This document shows, one piece after another, positions 1 through 12,355 of a stretch of 53,721 nt of DNA. A program made the translations under genes and the position numbers. The stretch is from Lyophyllum atratum (taxonomy: Eukaryota > Basidiomycota > Agaricomycetes > Agaricales > Lyophyllaceae). Position 1 is the stretch's first letter. Each line of letters begins with the position of its first letter. The stretch lies in contig JACGCN010000107.1 in NCBI GenBank assembly GCA_014905825.1, positions 1-53,721 on the forward strand. Direction: 5' to 3'. The notes under the pieces are model-generated. The model did not search any database and was not told where the DNA came from. It worked only from the letters and a program-made list of their open reading frames with translations.

Positions 1-1145
1 TGTACTCATCTATACACGCTCACTTTACTTATGCCTAATAATATTCTCGCGTCGATTCTAAAGGCTTGGTGCATTGCCGGTGTGGTAGTGCAGGGCGCCT
101 GCACATGAACTTGGACACTCACGTCGTTCTCACGCTTAGCTTACCAGACCCAAATCCTTCGAGACTATTATAGATGCTACACCCCAAGCCATTCATCCTG
201 ATGTTTGTACTGATATTCTGATATTCCGACACAGATTCTATTTTACAGGTACATACCACGATCACTACCCACCGCGTACGAGGTTTACCTCCGCCCTCAC
301 TCGTTCCGTTGAGATCATTACCTATAAAGAGTCAACACTTACGCTTCCTCTTGCTTCATCTACTTTCGACTCGTACCGTCAATATTTTACTTGGTTAGGT
401 GGGACTAGGACGAGGTGAAGGTGACTTCAAAGCCGGACGGTAGGGTTGAGACGCGTCGAATGTGGTTTCGCCAATTGCATGCGTTTGTAGTCACGCCGCT
501 GCATCCACATCTCGACCGCGCTCCCCGAGTCATTCCCGGTTCGAGATGATCCTGACCCAACTTCGACATCTTATCTAATCGCGCCTCTTCTTTCCTTCCT
601 GACGTCGGAGTTTAGTCACTTCTCTACTGTCTTCCCCACTCCCCATGGCCTCGTTTCGTGATGTACCCCCATTCCCCACTCGTTAGTATTTGTATATTAG
701 TCCTGTGGCTATCACGCCCCTCATGTTGGGAGGGGAGGGTTATTACAAAGAATCTCCTTTTTAGGACGGCGTTAAAGGCACGTGAACGATCACGAAGCGC
801 GAGCCGTGAGACCTTGCGGGCAACACACTTAGCGCGCGTCTTGGACACCAGAACCGCAACGTTTCAAGCGTCGCTCGACCAACGACAAGCCCAATCCATG
901 ACCTGAAACGTCTTTTAGGGTTAGTGTTAGTGAGTTCTCTGTTGTTTTGCGTTACTTATCTGGCTCATTTCTAAATAATTGTTGGACTCTACTCGCTCTT
1001 TTGTCCGTCACAGGGACAGGACTCAAGCCAGCGACTATAGGAGCTGGTCTAAGGAATGTAGTGTAGTGAGAATGTAACGTAAGAGACCGTTGCTATGTAG
1101 GGAGTGGTGGGTGGAAGCCAAATCTTGCGTCCGGAGACGATGAGA
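1..1145. other. gene-free left edge
   Basis: No convincing coding exon, RNA gene or repeat unit is visible. Short open frames near 624-906 overlap on opposite strands and show neither splice signals nor a recognisable motif. A TTAGGG-like scrap lies near 912-925. The satellite array begins at 1146. Confidence 0.5.
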
Positions 1146-4100
1146 TTATACTGTCCTGTATAAGAGTACTCTTGTATACAAATATCAAATTTTGGGGATG
1201 TTAGGGGTCCAAAAGAGAGGTTATATATGTACCAATGAACCTTTAAAAAACCTAAGAAATCGGCGGTCCGGTTGTGGAGAAAAAGGAGGGTAAAGTTGCG
1301 TGCTCCTAGAAGTATATAAGTCACGTGACATGACCCGCGAGGCGTGAGGTGCGAGACCAGATAACCCTAAGGTATACTAGGTATACTATAAGGGGAGGTG
1401 CGAGACCCAGAGCAGGTGCGAGATCAGGTGCGACAGTATAAACCAGGTGCGAGACCAGGTGCGAGATCAGGTGCGACGGGGACCAGGTGCGAGAGGAGGT
1501 GCGACAGTATAAACCAGGTGCGAGACCTGGTGTGAGAGGAGGTGCGACGGATAAACCAGGTGCGAAATCAGGTGCGACGGTATAAACCAGGTGCGAAAAC
1601 AGGTGCGAGAGGAGGTGCGACGGATGAGGGGAGGTGCGACGGGAGGTGCGAAGGGTACAGGGTGAGGTGCGAAGGCAGGTGCGATGGTATAAACCAGGTG
1701 CGAGACCAGGTGCGACGGGAGGTGCGACGTATAAACCAGGTGCGAGACCAGGTGCGACGGATAAACCAGGTGCGAAAACAGGTGCGAGGGGAGGTGCGAC
1801 GGATGAGGGAAGGTGCGACGGGAGGTGCGAAGTCAAAACCAGGTGCGAAGGGTACAAGGTGAGGTGTGAAGGCAGGTGCGACGGTATAAACCAGGTGCGA
1901 GATCAGGTACGACGGATGAGGGGAGGTGCAAAAGGACGTGCGACGGATAAATCAGGTGCAAAACCAGGTGCGAGGGGAGGTGCAACGTATAAACCAGGTG
2001 GGAGACCAGGTGCGAGGGGAGGTGCGACGTATAAACCAGGTGCAAGACCAGGTGCCACGGTATAAACGAGGTGCGAAACCAGGTGCGAGAGCAGGTGCGA
2101 CGGAGAAACCAGGTGCGAAACCAGGTGCGAGGTCAGCAAGTCCAGGCAAGTAGCCATTCACCGTAATATCCAGCGTAATATTCACCGTCGTGCACTGTAA
2201 TATAGCGTAATCAAGCGTCATTCAGCGTCATCTACCGTGAATGACCCCATAACCCTGTCGTATTTGTTCTCTACTAGGGTTAGGCCTGCCCCGAAGTGCT
2301 TTCTACTTGAAAGAAATGCACGAGAGTCACCACGTCCACGCAGGGGAGTTCAGGGTAAACACTGTACTCAGGATGCGTGAATATATATTACGCGCACAGT
2401 ATTTGTCGACGAAGAACATGGTGGATGCTGCCCTCAAACTTCGAATATAGTACTCTTCACCTGCACGGCTCATTATACTGTCCTGTATAAGAGTACTCTT
2501 GTATACAAATATCAAAATTTTGGGGATGTTAGGGGTCCAAAAGAGAGGTTATATATGTACCAATGAACCTTTAAAAAACCTAAGAAATCGGCGGTCCGGT
2601 TGTGGAGAAAAAGGAGGGTAAAGTTTGCGTGCTCCTAGAAGTATATAAGTCACGTGACATGACCCGCGAGGCGTGAGGTGCGAGACCAGATAACCCTAAG
2701 GTATACTAGGTATACTATAAGGGGAGGTGCGAGACCCAGAGCAGGTGCGAGATCAGGTGCGACAGTATAAACCAGGTGCGAGACCAGGTGCGAGATCAGG
2801 TGCGACGGGGACCAGGTGCGAGAGGAGGTGCGACAGTATAAACCAGGTGCGAGACCTGGTGTGAGAGGAGGTGCGACGGATAAACCAGGTGCGAAATCAG
2901 GTGCGACGGTATAAACCAGGTGCGAAAACAGGTGCGAGAGGAGGTGCGACGGATGAGGGGAGGTGCGACGGGAGGTGCGAAGGGTACAGGGTGAGGTGCG
3001 AAGGCAGGTGCGATGTATAAACCAGGTGCGAGACCAGGTGCGACGGGAGGTGCGACGTATAAACCAGGTGCGAGACCAGGTGCGACGGATAAACCAGGTG
3101 CGAAAACAGGTGCGAGGGGAGGTGCGACGGATGAGGGAAGGTGCGACGGGAGGTGCGAAGTCAAAACCAGTGCGAAGGGTACAAGGTGAGGTGTGAAGGC
3201 AGGTGCGACGGTATAAAACCAGGTGCGAGAATCAGGTACGACGGATGAGGGAGGTGCAAAAGGACGTGCGACGGATAAATCAGGTGCAAAACCAGGTGCG
3301 AGGGGAGGTGCAACGTATAAAACCAGGTGGGAGACCAGGGGCGAGGGGAGGTGCGACGTATAAACCAGGTGCAAGACCAGGTGCCACGGTATAAACGAGG
3401 TGCGAAACCAGGTGCGAGAGCAGGTGCGACGGAGAAACCAGGTGCGAAACCAGGTGCGAGGTCAGCAAGTCCAGGCAAGTAGCCATTCACCGTAAATATC
3501 CAGCGTAATATTCACCGTCGTGCACTGTAATATAGCGTAATCAAGCGTCATTCAGCGTCATCTACCGTGAATGACCCCATAACCCTGTCGTATTTGTTCT
3601 CTACTAGGGTTAGGCCTGCCCCGAAGTGCTTTCTACTTGAAAGAAATGCACGAGAGTCACCACGTCCACGCAGGGGAGTTCAGGGTAAACACTGTACTCA
3701 GGATGCGTGAATATATATTACGCGCACAGTATTTGTCGACGAAGAACATGGTGGATGCTGCCCTCAAACTTCGAATATAGTACTCTTCACCTGCACGGCT
3801 CATTATACTGTCCTGTATAAGAGTACTCTTGTATACAAATATCAAAATTTTGGGGATGTTAGGGGTCCAAAAGAGAGGTTATATATGTACCAATGAACCT
3901 TTAAAAAAACCTAAGAAATCGGCGGTCCGGTTGTGGAGAAAAAGGAGGGTAAAGTTGCGTGCTCCTAGAAGTATATAAGTCACGTGACATGACCCGCGAG
4001 GCGTGAGGTGCGAGACCAGATAACCCTAAGGTATACTAGGTATACTATAAGGGGAGGTGCGAGACCCAGAGCAGGTGCGAGATCAGGTGCGACAGTATAA

Positions 4101-7100
4101 ACCAGGTGCGAGACCAGGTGCGAGATCAGGTGCGACGGGGACCAGGTGCGAGAGGAGGTGCGACAGTATAAACCAGGTGCGAGACCTGGTGTGAGAGGAG
4201 GTGCGACGGATAAACCAGGTGCGAAATCAGGTGCGACGGTATAAACCAGGTGCGAAAACAGGTGCGAGAGGAGGTGCGACGGATGAGGGGAGGTGCGACG
4301 GGAGGTGCGAAGGGTACAGGGTGAGGTGCGAAGGCAGGTGCGATGGTATAAACCAGGTGCGAGACCAGGTGCGACGGGAGGTGCGACGTATAAACCAGGT
4401 GCGAGACCAGGTGCGACGGATAAACCAGGTGCGAAAACAGGTGCGAGGGGAGGTGCGACGGATGAGGGAAGGTGCGACGGGAGGTGCGAAGTCAAAACCA
4501 GGTGCGAAGGGTACAAGGTGAGGTGTGAAGGCAGGTGCGACGGTATAAACCAGGTGCGAGATCAGGTACGACGGATGAGGGGAGGTGCAAAAGGACGTGC
4601 GACGGATAAATCAGGTGCAAAACCAGGTGCGAGGGGAGGTGCAACGTATAAACCAGGTGGGAGACCAGGTGCGAGGGGAGGTGCGACGTATAAACCAGGT
4701 GCAAGACCAGGTGCCACGGTATAAACGAGGTGCGAAACCAGGTGCGAGAGCAGGTGCGACGGAGAAACCAGGTGCGAAACCAGGTGCGAGGTCAGCAAGT
4801 CCAGGCAAGTAGCCATTCACCGTAATATCCAGCGTAATATTCACCGTCGTGCACTGTAATATAGCGTAATCAAGCGTCATTCAGCGTCATCTACCGTGAA
4901 TGACCCCATAACCCTGTCGTATTTGTTCTCTACTAGGGTTAGGCCTGCCCCGAAGTGCTTTCTACTTGAAAGAAATGCACGAGAGTCACCACGTCCACGC
5001 AGGGGAGTTCAGGGTAAACACTGTACTCAGGATGCGTGAATATATATTACGCGCACAGTATTTGTCGACGAAGAACATGGTGGATGCTGCCCTCAAACTT
5101 CGAATATAGTACTCTTCACCTGCACGGCTCATTATACTGTCCTGTATAAGAGTACTCTTGTATACAAATATCAAAATTTTGGGGATGTTAGGGGTCCAAA
5201 AGAGAGGTTATATATGTACCAATGAACCTTTAAAAAACCTAAGAAATCGGCGGTCCGGTTGTGGAGAAAAAGGAGGGTAAAGTTGCGTGCTCCTAGAAGT
5301 ATATAAGTCACGTGACATGACCCGCGAGGCGTGAGGTGCGAGACCAGATAACCCTAAGGTATACTAGGTATACTATAAGGGGAGGTGCGAGACCCAGAGC
5401 AGGTGCGAGATCAGGTGCGACAGTATAAACCAGGTGCGAGACCAGGTGCGAGATCAGGTGCGACGGGGACCAGGTGCGAGAGGAGGTGCGACAGTATAAA
5501 CCAGGTGCGAGACCTGGTGTGAGAGGAGGTGCGACGGATAAACCAGGTGCGAAATCAGGTGCGACGGTATAAACCAGGTGCGAAAACAGGTGCGAGAGGA
5601 GGTGCGACGGATGAGGGGAGGTGCGACGGGAGGTGCGAAGGGTACAGGGTGAGGTGCGAAGGCAGGTGCGATGGTATAAACCAGGTGCGAGACCAGGTGC
5701 GACGGGAGGTGCGACGTATAAACCAGGTGCGAGACCAGGTGCGACGGATAAACCAGGTGCGAAAACAGGTGCGAGGGGAGGTGCGACGGATGAGGGAAGG
5801 TGCGACGGGAGGTGCGAAGTCAAAACCAGGTGCGAAGGGTACAAGGTGAGGTGTGAAGGCAGGTGCGACGGTATAAACCAGGTGCGAGATCAGGTACGAC
5901 GGATGAGGGGAGGTGCAAAAGGACGTGCGACGGATAAATCAGGTGCAAAACCAGGTGCGAGGGGAGGTGCAACGTATAAACCAGGTGGGAGACCAGGTGC
6001 GAGGGGAGGTGCGACGTATAAACCAGGTGCAAGACCAGGTGCCACGGTATAAACGAGGTGCGAAACCAGGTGCGAGAGCAGGTGCGACGGAGAAACCAGG
6101 TGCGAAACCAGGTGCGAGGTCAGCAAGTCCAGGCAAGTAGCCATTCACCGTAATATCCAGCGTAATATTCACCGTCGTGCACTGTAATATAGCGTAATCA
6201 AGCGTCATTCAGCGTCATCTACCGTGAATGACCCCATAACCCTGTCGTATTTGTTCTCTACTAGGGTTAGGCCTGCCCCGAAGTGCTTTCTACTTGAAAG
6301 AAATGCACGAGAGTCACCACGTCCACGCAGGGGAGTTCAGGGTAAACACTGTACTCAGGATGCGTGAATATATATTACGCGCACAGTATTTGTCGACGAA
6401 GAACATGGTGGATGCTGCCCTCAAACTTCGAATATAGTACTCTTCACCTGCACGGCTCATTATACTGTCCTGTATAAGAGTACTCTTGTATACAAATATC
6501 AAAATTTTGGGGATGTTAGGGGTCCAAAAGAGAGGTTATATATGTACCAATGAACCTTTAAAAAACCTAAGAAATCGGCGGTCCGGTTGTGGAGAAAAAG
6601 GAGGGTAAAGTTGCGTGCTCCTAGAAGTATATAAGTCACGTGACATGACCCGCGAGGCGTGAGGTGCGAGACCAGATAACCCTAAGGTATACTAGGTATA
6701 CTATAAGGGGAGGTGCGAGACCCAGAGCAGGTGCGAGATCAGGTGCGACAGTATAAACCAGGTGCGAGACCAGGTGCGAGATCAGGTGCGACGGGGACCA
6801 GGTGCGAGAGGAGGTGCGACAGTATAAACCAGGTGCGAGACCTGGTGTGAGAGGAGGTGCGACGGATAAACCAGGTGCGAAATCAGGTGCGACGGTATAA
6901 ACCAGGTGCGAAAACAGGTGCGAGAGGAGGTGCGACGGATGAGGGGAGGTGCGACGGGAGGTGCGAAGGGTACAGGGTGAGGTGCGAAGGCAGGTGCGAT
7001 GGTATAAACCAGGTGCGAGACCAGGTGCGACGGGAGGTGCGACGTATAAACCAGGTGCGAGACCAGGTGCGACGGATAAACCAGGTGCGAAAACAGGTGC

Positions 7101-7870
7101 GAGGGGAGGTGCGACGGATGAGGGAAGGTGCGACGGGAGGTGCGAAGTCAAAACCAGGTGCGAAGGGTACAAGGTGAGGTGTGAAGGCAGGTGCGACGGT
7201 ATAAACCAGGTGCGAGATCAGGTACGACGGATGAGGGGAGGTGCAAAAGGACGTGCGACGGATAAATCAGGTGCAAAACCAGGTGCGAGGGGAGGTGCAA
7301 CGTATAAACCAGGTGGGAGACCAGGTGCGAGGGGAGGTGCGACGTATAAACCAGGTGCAAGACCAGGTGCCACGGTATAAACGAGGTGCGAAACCAGGTG
7401 CGAGAGCAGGTGCGACGGAGAAACCAGGTGCGAAACCAGGTGCGAGGTCAGCAAGTCCAGGCAAGTAGCCATTCACCGTAATATCCAGCGTAATATTCAC
7501 CGTCGTGCACTGTAATATAGCGTAATCAAGCGTCATTCAGCGTCATCTACCGTGAATGACCCCATAACCCTGTCGTATTTGTTCTCTACTAGGGTTAGGC
7601 CTGCCCCGAAGTGCTTTCTACTTGAAAGAAATGCACGAGAGTCACCACGTCCACGCAGGGGAGTTCAGGGTAAACACTGTACTCAGGATGCGTGAATATA
7701 TATTACGCGCACAGTATTTGTCGACGAAGAACATGGTGGATGCTGCCCTCAAACTTCGAATATAGTACTCTTCACCTGCACGGCTCATTATACTGTCCTG
7801 TATAAGAGTACTCTTGTATACAAATATCAAAATTTTGGGGATGTTAGGGGTCCAAAAGAGAGGTTATATA
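1146..7870 (+). repeat. higher-order satellite array, five ~1,328-bp units
   Basis: Five complete head-to-tail units start with TTATACTGTCCTGTATAAG at 1146, 2473, 3803, 5132 and 6460 (lengths 1327, 1330, 1329, 1328, 1328). A sixth copy is cut short at 7788-7870. Each unit has four parts: a ~175-bp leader ending in TATATAAGTCACGTGAC; ~780 bp of AGGTGCGA minisatellite; a ~95-bp stretch of TTCACCGTAAT-like words; and a ~230-bp tail with TAGGGTTAGG. Units 3, 4 and 5 look the same wherever I compared them, including identical conceptual translations. That points to recent amplification or gene conversion. No protein is supported inside the units. Confidence 0.95.
2473..3802 (+). repeat. satellite unit 2, with single-base indels
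   Basis: This unit differs from units 3-5 mainly by one-base gains or losses in homopolymers: an extra T near 2624, and G or A changes near 3013, 3170, 3217, 3231, 3250 and 3321. The pattern fits either local decay or imperfect polishing of a collapsed long-read repeat. Confidence 0.75.
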
Positions 7871-8120
7871 TTATACCGTCCTGTATAAGAGTACTCTTAT
7901 ATACAAATATCAAAATTTTGGGGATGTTAGGGGTCCAAAAGAGAGGTTATATATGTACCAATGAACCTTTAAAAAAGCTAAGAAATCGGCGGTCCGGTTG
8001 TGGAGAAAAAGGAGGGTAAAGTTGCGTGCTCCTGGAAGTAAATAAGTCACGTGACGTGGACCGTCATTTACCGTAATGCTTGGTGTGAACCGTCCTTCAC
8101 CGTAATTGAGGTGAAAAGTG
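7871..8120 (+). repeat. diverged satellite leader
   Basis: The unit leader restarts at 7871 with TTATACCGTCC instead of TTATACTGTCC. It follows the array consensus as far as GTCACGTGAC at 8046-8055. It then switches to a different block with TTTACCGTAATG and TTCACCGTAAT before the minisatellite resumes. This is the junction between the homogenised array and the older, more variable arrays downstream. Confidence 0.8.
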
Positions 8121-9390
8121 GAAACCCAGGTGCGAAACCAGGTGCGACGGATAACCCAGGTGCAAAAACAGGTGCGAGGCCAGGTGCGACGGATGCGGGG
8201 AGGTGCGACAGGAGGTGGGAATGGTACAAGGGCAGGTGCGGAACCAGGTGCGACGGATAACCCAGGTGCGACGGATGAGACCAGGTGCGAGAGGAGGTGC
8301 GACGGATGAGGGGAGGTGCCACGGGAGGTGCGAATGGTACAAGGGGAGGTGCGGAACCAGGTGCGACGGATAACCCAGGTGCGAGACCAGGTGCGACGGG
8401 AGGTGCGACATATAAACCAGGTGCGACGGATGAGACCAGGTGCGAGAGGAGGTGCGACGGATGAAGGGAGGTGCGACGGGAGGTGCGAATGGTACAAGGG
8501 GAGGTGCGGAACCAGGTGCGACGGTTAACCCAGGTGCGAGACCAGGTGCGACGGGAGGTGCGAAGTCAAAACCAGGTGCGACGGATGAGACCAGGTGCGA
8601 GAGGAGGTGCGACGGATGAAGGGAGGTGCGACGGATGAAGGGAGGTGCGACGGGAGGTGCGAATGGTATAAGGGGAGGTGCGGAACCAGGGGCGACGGTT
8701 AACCCAGGTGCGAGACCAGGTGCGACGGGAGGTGCGAAGTCAAAACCAGGTGCGAATTGTACAAGGGGAGGTGCGAAGCCAGGTGCGATGGTATAAACCA
8801 GGTGCCAGACCAGGTGCGACGGATAACCCAGGTGCGAGACCAGGTGCGACGGGAGGTGCGAATTGTACAAGGGGAGGTGCGAAGCCAGGTGCGATGGTAT
8901 AAACCAGGTGCGGAACCAGGTGCGACGGATAACCCAGGTGCGAGACCAGGTGCGACGGGAGGTGCGAATCGTACAAGGGGAGGTGCGAAGCCAGGTGCGA
9001 CGGATAACCCAGGTGCGAGACCAGGTGCGACGGGAGGTGCGACATATAAACCAGGTGCGACGGATAAACCAGGTGCGAGAGGAGGTGCGACAGTATAAAC
9101 CAGGTGCGAGACCAGGTGCGAGAGGAGGTGCGACGGAGAAGCCAGGTGCGAGAGCAGGTGCGAGAGGAGGTGCGACAGTATAAACCAGGTGCGAGAGCAG
9201 GTGCGAGAGGAGGTGCGACGGTATAAACCAGGTGCGAGACCAGATGCTGTTAGGAGGTCCGACGGATAAAGCAGGTGCGACGGGTGAGGGGAGGTGCGAG
9301 AGGAGGTGCGACGGGTGAGGGGAGGTGCGAATGGTACAAGGGGAGGTGCGAAGCCAGGTGCAACGGTATAAACCAGGTGCGAGACCAGGT
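8121..9390 (+). repeat. AGGTGCGA minisatellite block, diverged
   Basis: The block is built from 11- to 18-bp words sharing the core AGGTGCGA(C/G), spaced by GGATAAACC, GGTATAAACC, GGGTAACCC, ATGGTACAAGGGG and similar segments. Because stop codons are rare in such sequence, long open frames appear on both strands, the largest at 8097-9422 minus. They are composition artefacts. The core also contains CAGGTG, an E-box-like hexamer. Confidence 0.9.
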
Positions 9391-9398
9391 TTGGCATG

Positions 9399-9477
9399 GA
9401 CACATAGGGTTAGGGTTATCACGCACGCTTTGTCTGCGACTCAGCTGGCGGTCCCGGGTTCAATGCCCGGGTGTGTC
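9399..9477 (+). pseudogene. tRNA-like element, A box disrupted
   Basis: The ends GACACAT and GTGTGTC can pair as an acceptor stem, and the T arm reads CCGGG TTCAATG CCCGG. In the two sister copies the A-box region reads TGGTATACTTGG; here it is replaced by TAGGGTTAGGG. The internal promoter is therefore probably lost. I take it as a tRNA-derived relic that heads the next repeat unit. Confidence 0.6.
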
Positions 9478-10010
9478 AATCACCACTAGTGGCAAGATTT
9501 TCTTATTGTCATCTTTCTTTGCACCTTTCTCTCGAAATGTTGTGTTTCTAGTGATTTTCGCGTGAATGCTGACGGGGTAAAGTTGCGTGCTCCTGGAAGT
9601 AAATAAGTCACGTGACGTGGACCGTCATTCACCGTAATTGAGGTGTAAAGTGGAAAAAGTGGAAACCCAGGTGCGAAACCAGGTGCGACGGATAACCCAG
9701 GTGCGACGGGAGGTGCGACGGGAGGTGCGACATATAAACCAGGTGCGAAAGGGTTAAGGGGAGGTGCGAAGCCAGGTGCGACGGTATAAACCAGGTGGGT
9801 GACCAGGTGCGACGGATAACCCAGGTGTGGGGGAGGTGCGACAGCAGGTGCGAGAGGTACAAGGGCAGGTGCAACGGGAGGTGTAACGGTATAAAGCAGG
9901 TGTGCGAGGAGGTGCGACGGATGAGGGGAGGTGCGACAGGAGGTGCGAATGGTACGAGACCAGGTGCGAGACCAGGTGCAACGGGAGGTGCGAGGTGAAA
10001 AACCATGCAA
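9478..10010 (+). repeat. composite repeat unit: spacer, promoter-like block, minisatellite
   Basis: A spacer with TCTTTCTTTGCACCTTTCTC leads into GGGGTAAAGTTGCGTGCTCC. GTCACGTGAC follows at 9607-9616, then a TTCACCGTAATTG word, then AGGTGCGA minisatellite. The same order recurs after the tRNA-like elements at 11376 and 12276, which defines a second composite unit of about 0.9 kb. Confidence 0.8.
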
Positions 10011-10236
10011 CCTCGGTATGTTGGAACCCTTATTGTCCTTTCCCGAAACAACATCGACCTGTGGCGGCGGCATTCCGACTGATTCCTTACTTTTTTCCCC
10101 GTTCCATCTCCTTCCCGAAAATGCCATCGACATCAACACTCACTGACTTTGAGATATGGAAGAAACCGACGTACTTGACAACGACGACCTACCGGAAATT
10201 GGTCCCGAGGCCGATTCCGACTCTGATTCTGATTAA
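10011..10236 (+). pseudogene. possible 3' gene remnant with acidic tail
   Basis: Non-repetitive sequence begins right after the minisatellite. A frame starting at ATG 10156 encodes 26 residues ending in Asp/Ser alternation, with a stop at 10236. It resembles the acidic C-terminus of a protein whose upstream part was lost to the satellite. No domain is visible and the call is tentative. Confidence 0.25.
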
Positions 10237-10499
10237 GGGTTTCCCTTCACTATTTTATTTCTAACCCAACTTCCCATTTCACTTTCGAAGTTGCCTTTTC
10301 AAATTGCGCAACTCCAAGGGGTTTTCTGGCAATGAAGGGATCTGAGCCTGTCGCCGTTCTTACATTTTCTTGATTCCTTTTGTTTTCCTTGACTTATTTT
10401 CACACCAATTTTGACAAGACGACTTCAAGAAATTCACAAAACAGCAAATTTATTATGTACAAGTATTTTTTCGTTACCGAGCTAGAGGCTGAGCCTCGG

Positions 10500-10890
10500 A
10501 TTGTCGCTTACCTCTTCATCAGTCGGCTCGTCAACCTCTTTCTTGGGAGGAACCCCATATGCGTGTTGAGGATGGCATGGGTCTCCCAAATTTTCTTCTC
10601 AACTTCTTCCATATATCCTCGCGTGTTCCACGTCACGGAGGACCTGGTCTTTGGTCATGTTCGCGTGATACGGGCCTCGGTGAAGGTCGCAGATGATTCC
10701 ACAGTTCATCAGGCGCATGGCCGGCGCGAGGGTGGGCCCTGTATGGTCTGAGCACTGCAACCTTGATTTTGCGCATTTCTACGAGTCTGCCTGCACCGGC
10801 GGAATGTTGCACCTCGGTACTCACTTACCGAGGTTTTCATGATGCGGATACCGAGGTTCGCTGAGCTCGACTTGTTCACCATTTCCATAC
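10500..10890 (-). pseudogene. degraded gene remnant, coiled-coil-like tail
   Basis: Reading the minus strand, a short first exon candidate ends at a GTAAGTGAG donor near 10840. Below it come protein-like segments such as MRLMNCGIICDLHRG and MEEVEKKIWETHAIL, then an acidic KKEVDEPTDEE tail. The segments lie in different frames and need frame changes or an unseen intron to join. The charged alternating residues in the second segment suggest a short helical or coiled-coil region. Satellite lies on both sides (end near 10010, restart near 10947). I read it as a gene remnant trapped between arrays. I do not recognise the family. Confidence 0.4.
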
Positions 10891-10946
10891 TCGTCCGCAC
10901 GTGACGTAGGCCACCGGTCCCCTGAGGCCTACCTCCTAGCTATGTA

Positions 10947-11375
10947 GTGCGAGAGGAGGTGCGACGGATAAACCAGGTGCGAAACCAGGTGCGACGGTAA
11001 AAACCAGTTGTCAGGTGAGGTGCGAAACCAGGTGCGAGAGCAGGTGCGACGGATAAACCAGGTGCGAGAGGAGGTGCGACAGTATAAACCAGGTGCGAGA
11101 GGAGGTGCGACGGAGAAGCCAGGTGCGAGAGCAGGTGCGAGAGGAGGTGCGACAGTATAAACCAGGTGCGAGAGCAGGTGCGAGAGGAGGTGCGACGGTA
11201 TAAACCAGGTGCGAGACCAGATGCTGTTAGGAGGTCCGACGGATAAAGCAGGTGCGACGGGTGAGGGGAGGTGCGAGAGGAGGTGCGACGGGTGAGGGGA
11301 GGTGCGAATGGTACAAGGGGAGGTGCGAAGCCAGGTGCAACGGTATAAACCAGGTGCGAGACCAGGTTTGGCATG
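10947..11375 (+). repeat. AGGTGCGA minisatellite block
   Basis: The sequence from about 11060 to 11375 repeats the end of the 8.1-9.39 kb block almost base for base, including the atypical GATGCTGTTAGGAGGTCCGAC stretch near 11220 (also near 9243). It is a segmental copy of that block carried with its tRNA-like head. Confidence 0.9.
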
Positions 11376-11455
11376 GACACATGGTATACTTGGTTATCGC
11401 GCAGGCTTTGTCTGCGACTCAGCTGGTGGTCCCGGGTTCAATCCCCGGGTGTGTC
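11376..11455 (+). pseudogene. tRNA-like element
   Basis: The 80-nt element has a GACACAT/GTGTGTC acceptor-like pairing and an A box TGGTATACTTGG. The B box reads GGTTCAATCCC, with a perfect CCGGG/CCCGG T stem. The anticodon region can fold as CGCAG/CTGCG, but the following segment is too long for a standard tRNA. A tRNA-derived Pol III element is more likely than a functional tRNA gene. Confidence 0.55.
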
Positions 11456-12275
11456 ATCATATCTTTCGGCATAATGTTTTATAATTGTGATCTTTCTTTG
11501 CACCTTTCTCTCAAAACGTCGTGTTTCTAGTGATTTTCGCGTGAATGCTGACGGGGTAAAGTTGCGTGCTCCTGGAAGTAAATAAGTCACGTGACGTGGA
11601 CCGTCATTCAGCGTAATTGAGGTGTAAAGTGGAAAAAGTGCAAACCCAGGTGCGAAACCAGGTGAGACGGATAACCCAGGTGCGACGGGAGGTGCGACGG
11701 GAGGTGCGACATATAAACCAGGTGCGAAAGGGTTAAGGGGAGGTGCGAAGCCAGGTGCGACGGTATAAACCAGGTGGGTGACCAGGTGCGACGGGAGGTG
11801 CGACGGATGACCCAGGTGCGATGGATGAGACCAAGTGCGAGAGGAGGTGTGACGGATGAGGGGAGGTGCGACGGGAGGTGCGAATGGTACAAGGGGAGGT
11901 ACGGAACCAGGGTCGACGGTATAAACCAGGTGCCAGACCAGGTGCGACGGATAATCCAGGTGCAAGACCAGGTGCGACGGGAGGTGCGAATGGTACAAGG
12001 GGAGGTGCGGAACCAGGTGCGACGGTATAAACCAGGTGCCAGACCAGGTGCGACGGATAACCCAGGTGCGAGACCAGGTGCGACGGGAGGTGCGACAGAT
12101 AAACCAGGTGCGACGGATGAGACCAATGAGCGGAGGTGCGACGGGAGGTGCGAATGGTACAAGGGGAGGTGCGAGAGGAGGTGCCACGGGTGAGGGGAGG
12201 TGCGAATGGTACAAGGGGAGGTGCGAAGCCAGGTGCGAATGGTACAAGGGGAGGTGCGAGAACAGGTTTGGCATG
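11456..12275 (+). repeat. composite repeat unit with minisatellite
   Basis: This unit has the same order as 9478-10010: the TCTTTCTTTGCACC spacer, GTCACGTGAC at 11586-11595, an AGCGTAATTG word, and AGGTGCGA minisatellite running up to the next tRNA-like head. Confidence 0.85.
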
Positions 12276-12355
12276 GACACATGGTATACTTGGTTATCAC
12301 GCACGCTTTGTCTGCGACTCAGCTGGCGGTCCCGGGTTCAATCCCCGGGTGTCTC
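12276..12355 (+). pseudogene. tRNA-like element
   Basis: This copy is close to the 11376 element, with the same A box, B box and T stem. The 3' acceptor strand is altered to GTGTCTC, which weakens pairing. It heads another composite unit. Confidence 0.5.

Noticed and set aside
2327..7830. 62-residue frame repeated once per satellite unit on the minus strand
   Set aside because: It spans the unit boundary, is preserved only because the units are identical, and has no protein-like composition or start context.
1146..7870. CRISPR array
   Set aside because: Repeats are direct and minisatellite-like, without unique spacers of constant length. The genome is eukaryotic by its introns.
8097..9422. 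441-residue open frame on the minus strand and similar frames across the AGGTGCGA blocks
   Set aside because: They are composed only of translated minisatellite (RTW, SHL, APG patterns in different frames). Open frames exist on both strands at once, and there are no splice signals or non-repeat residues.
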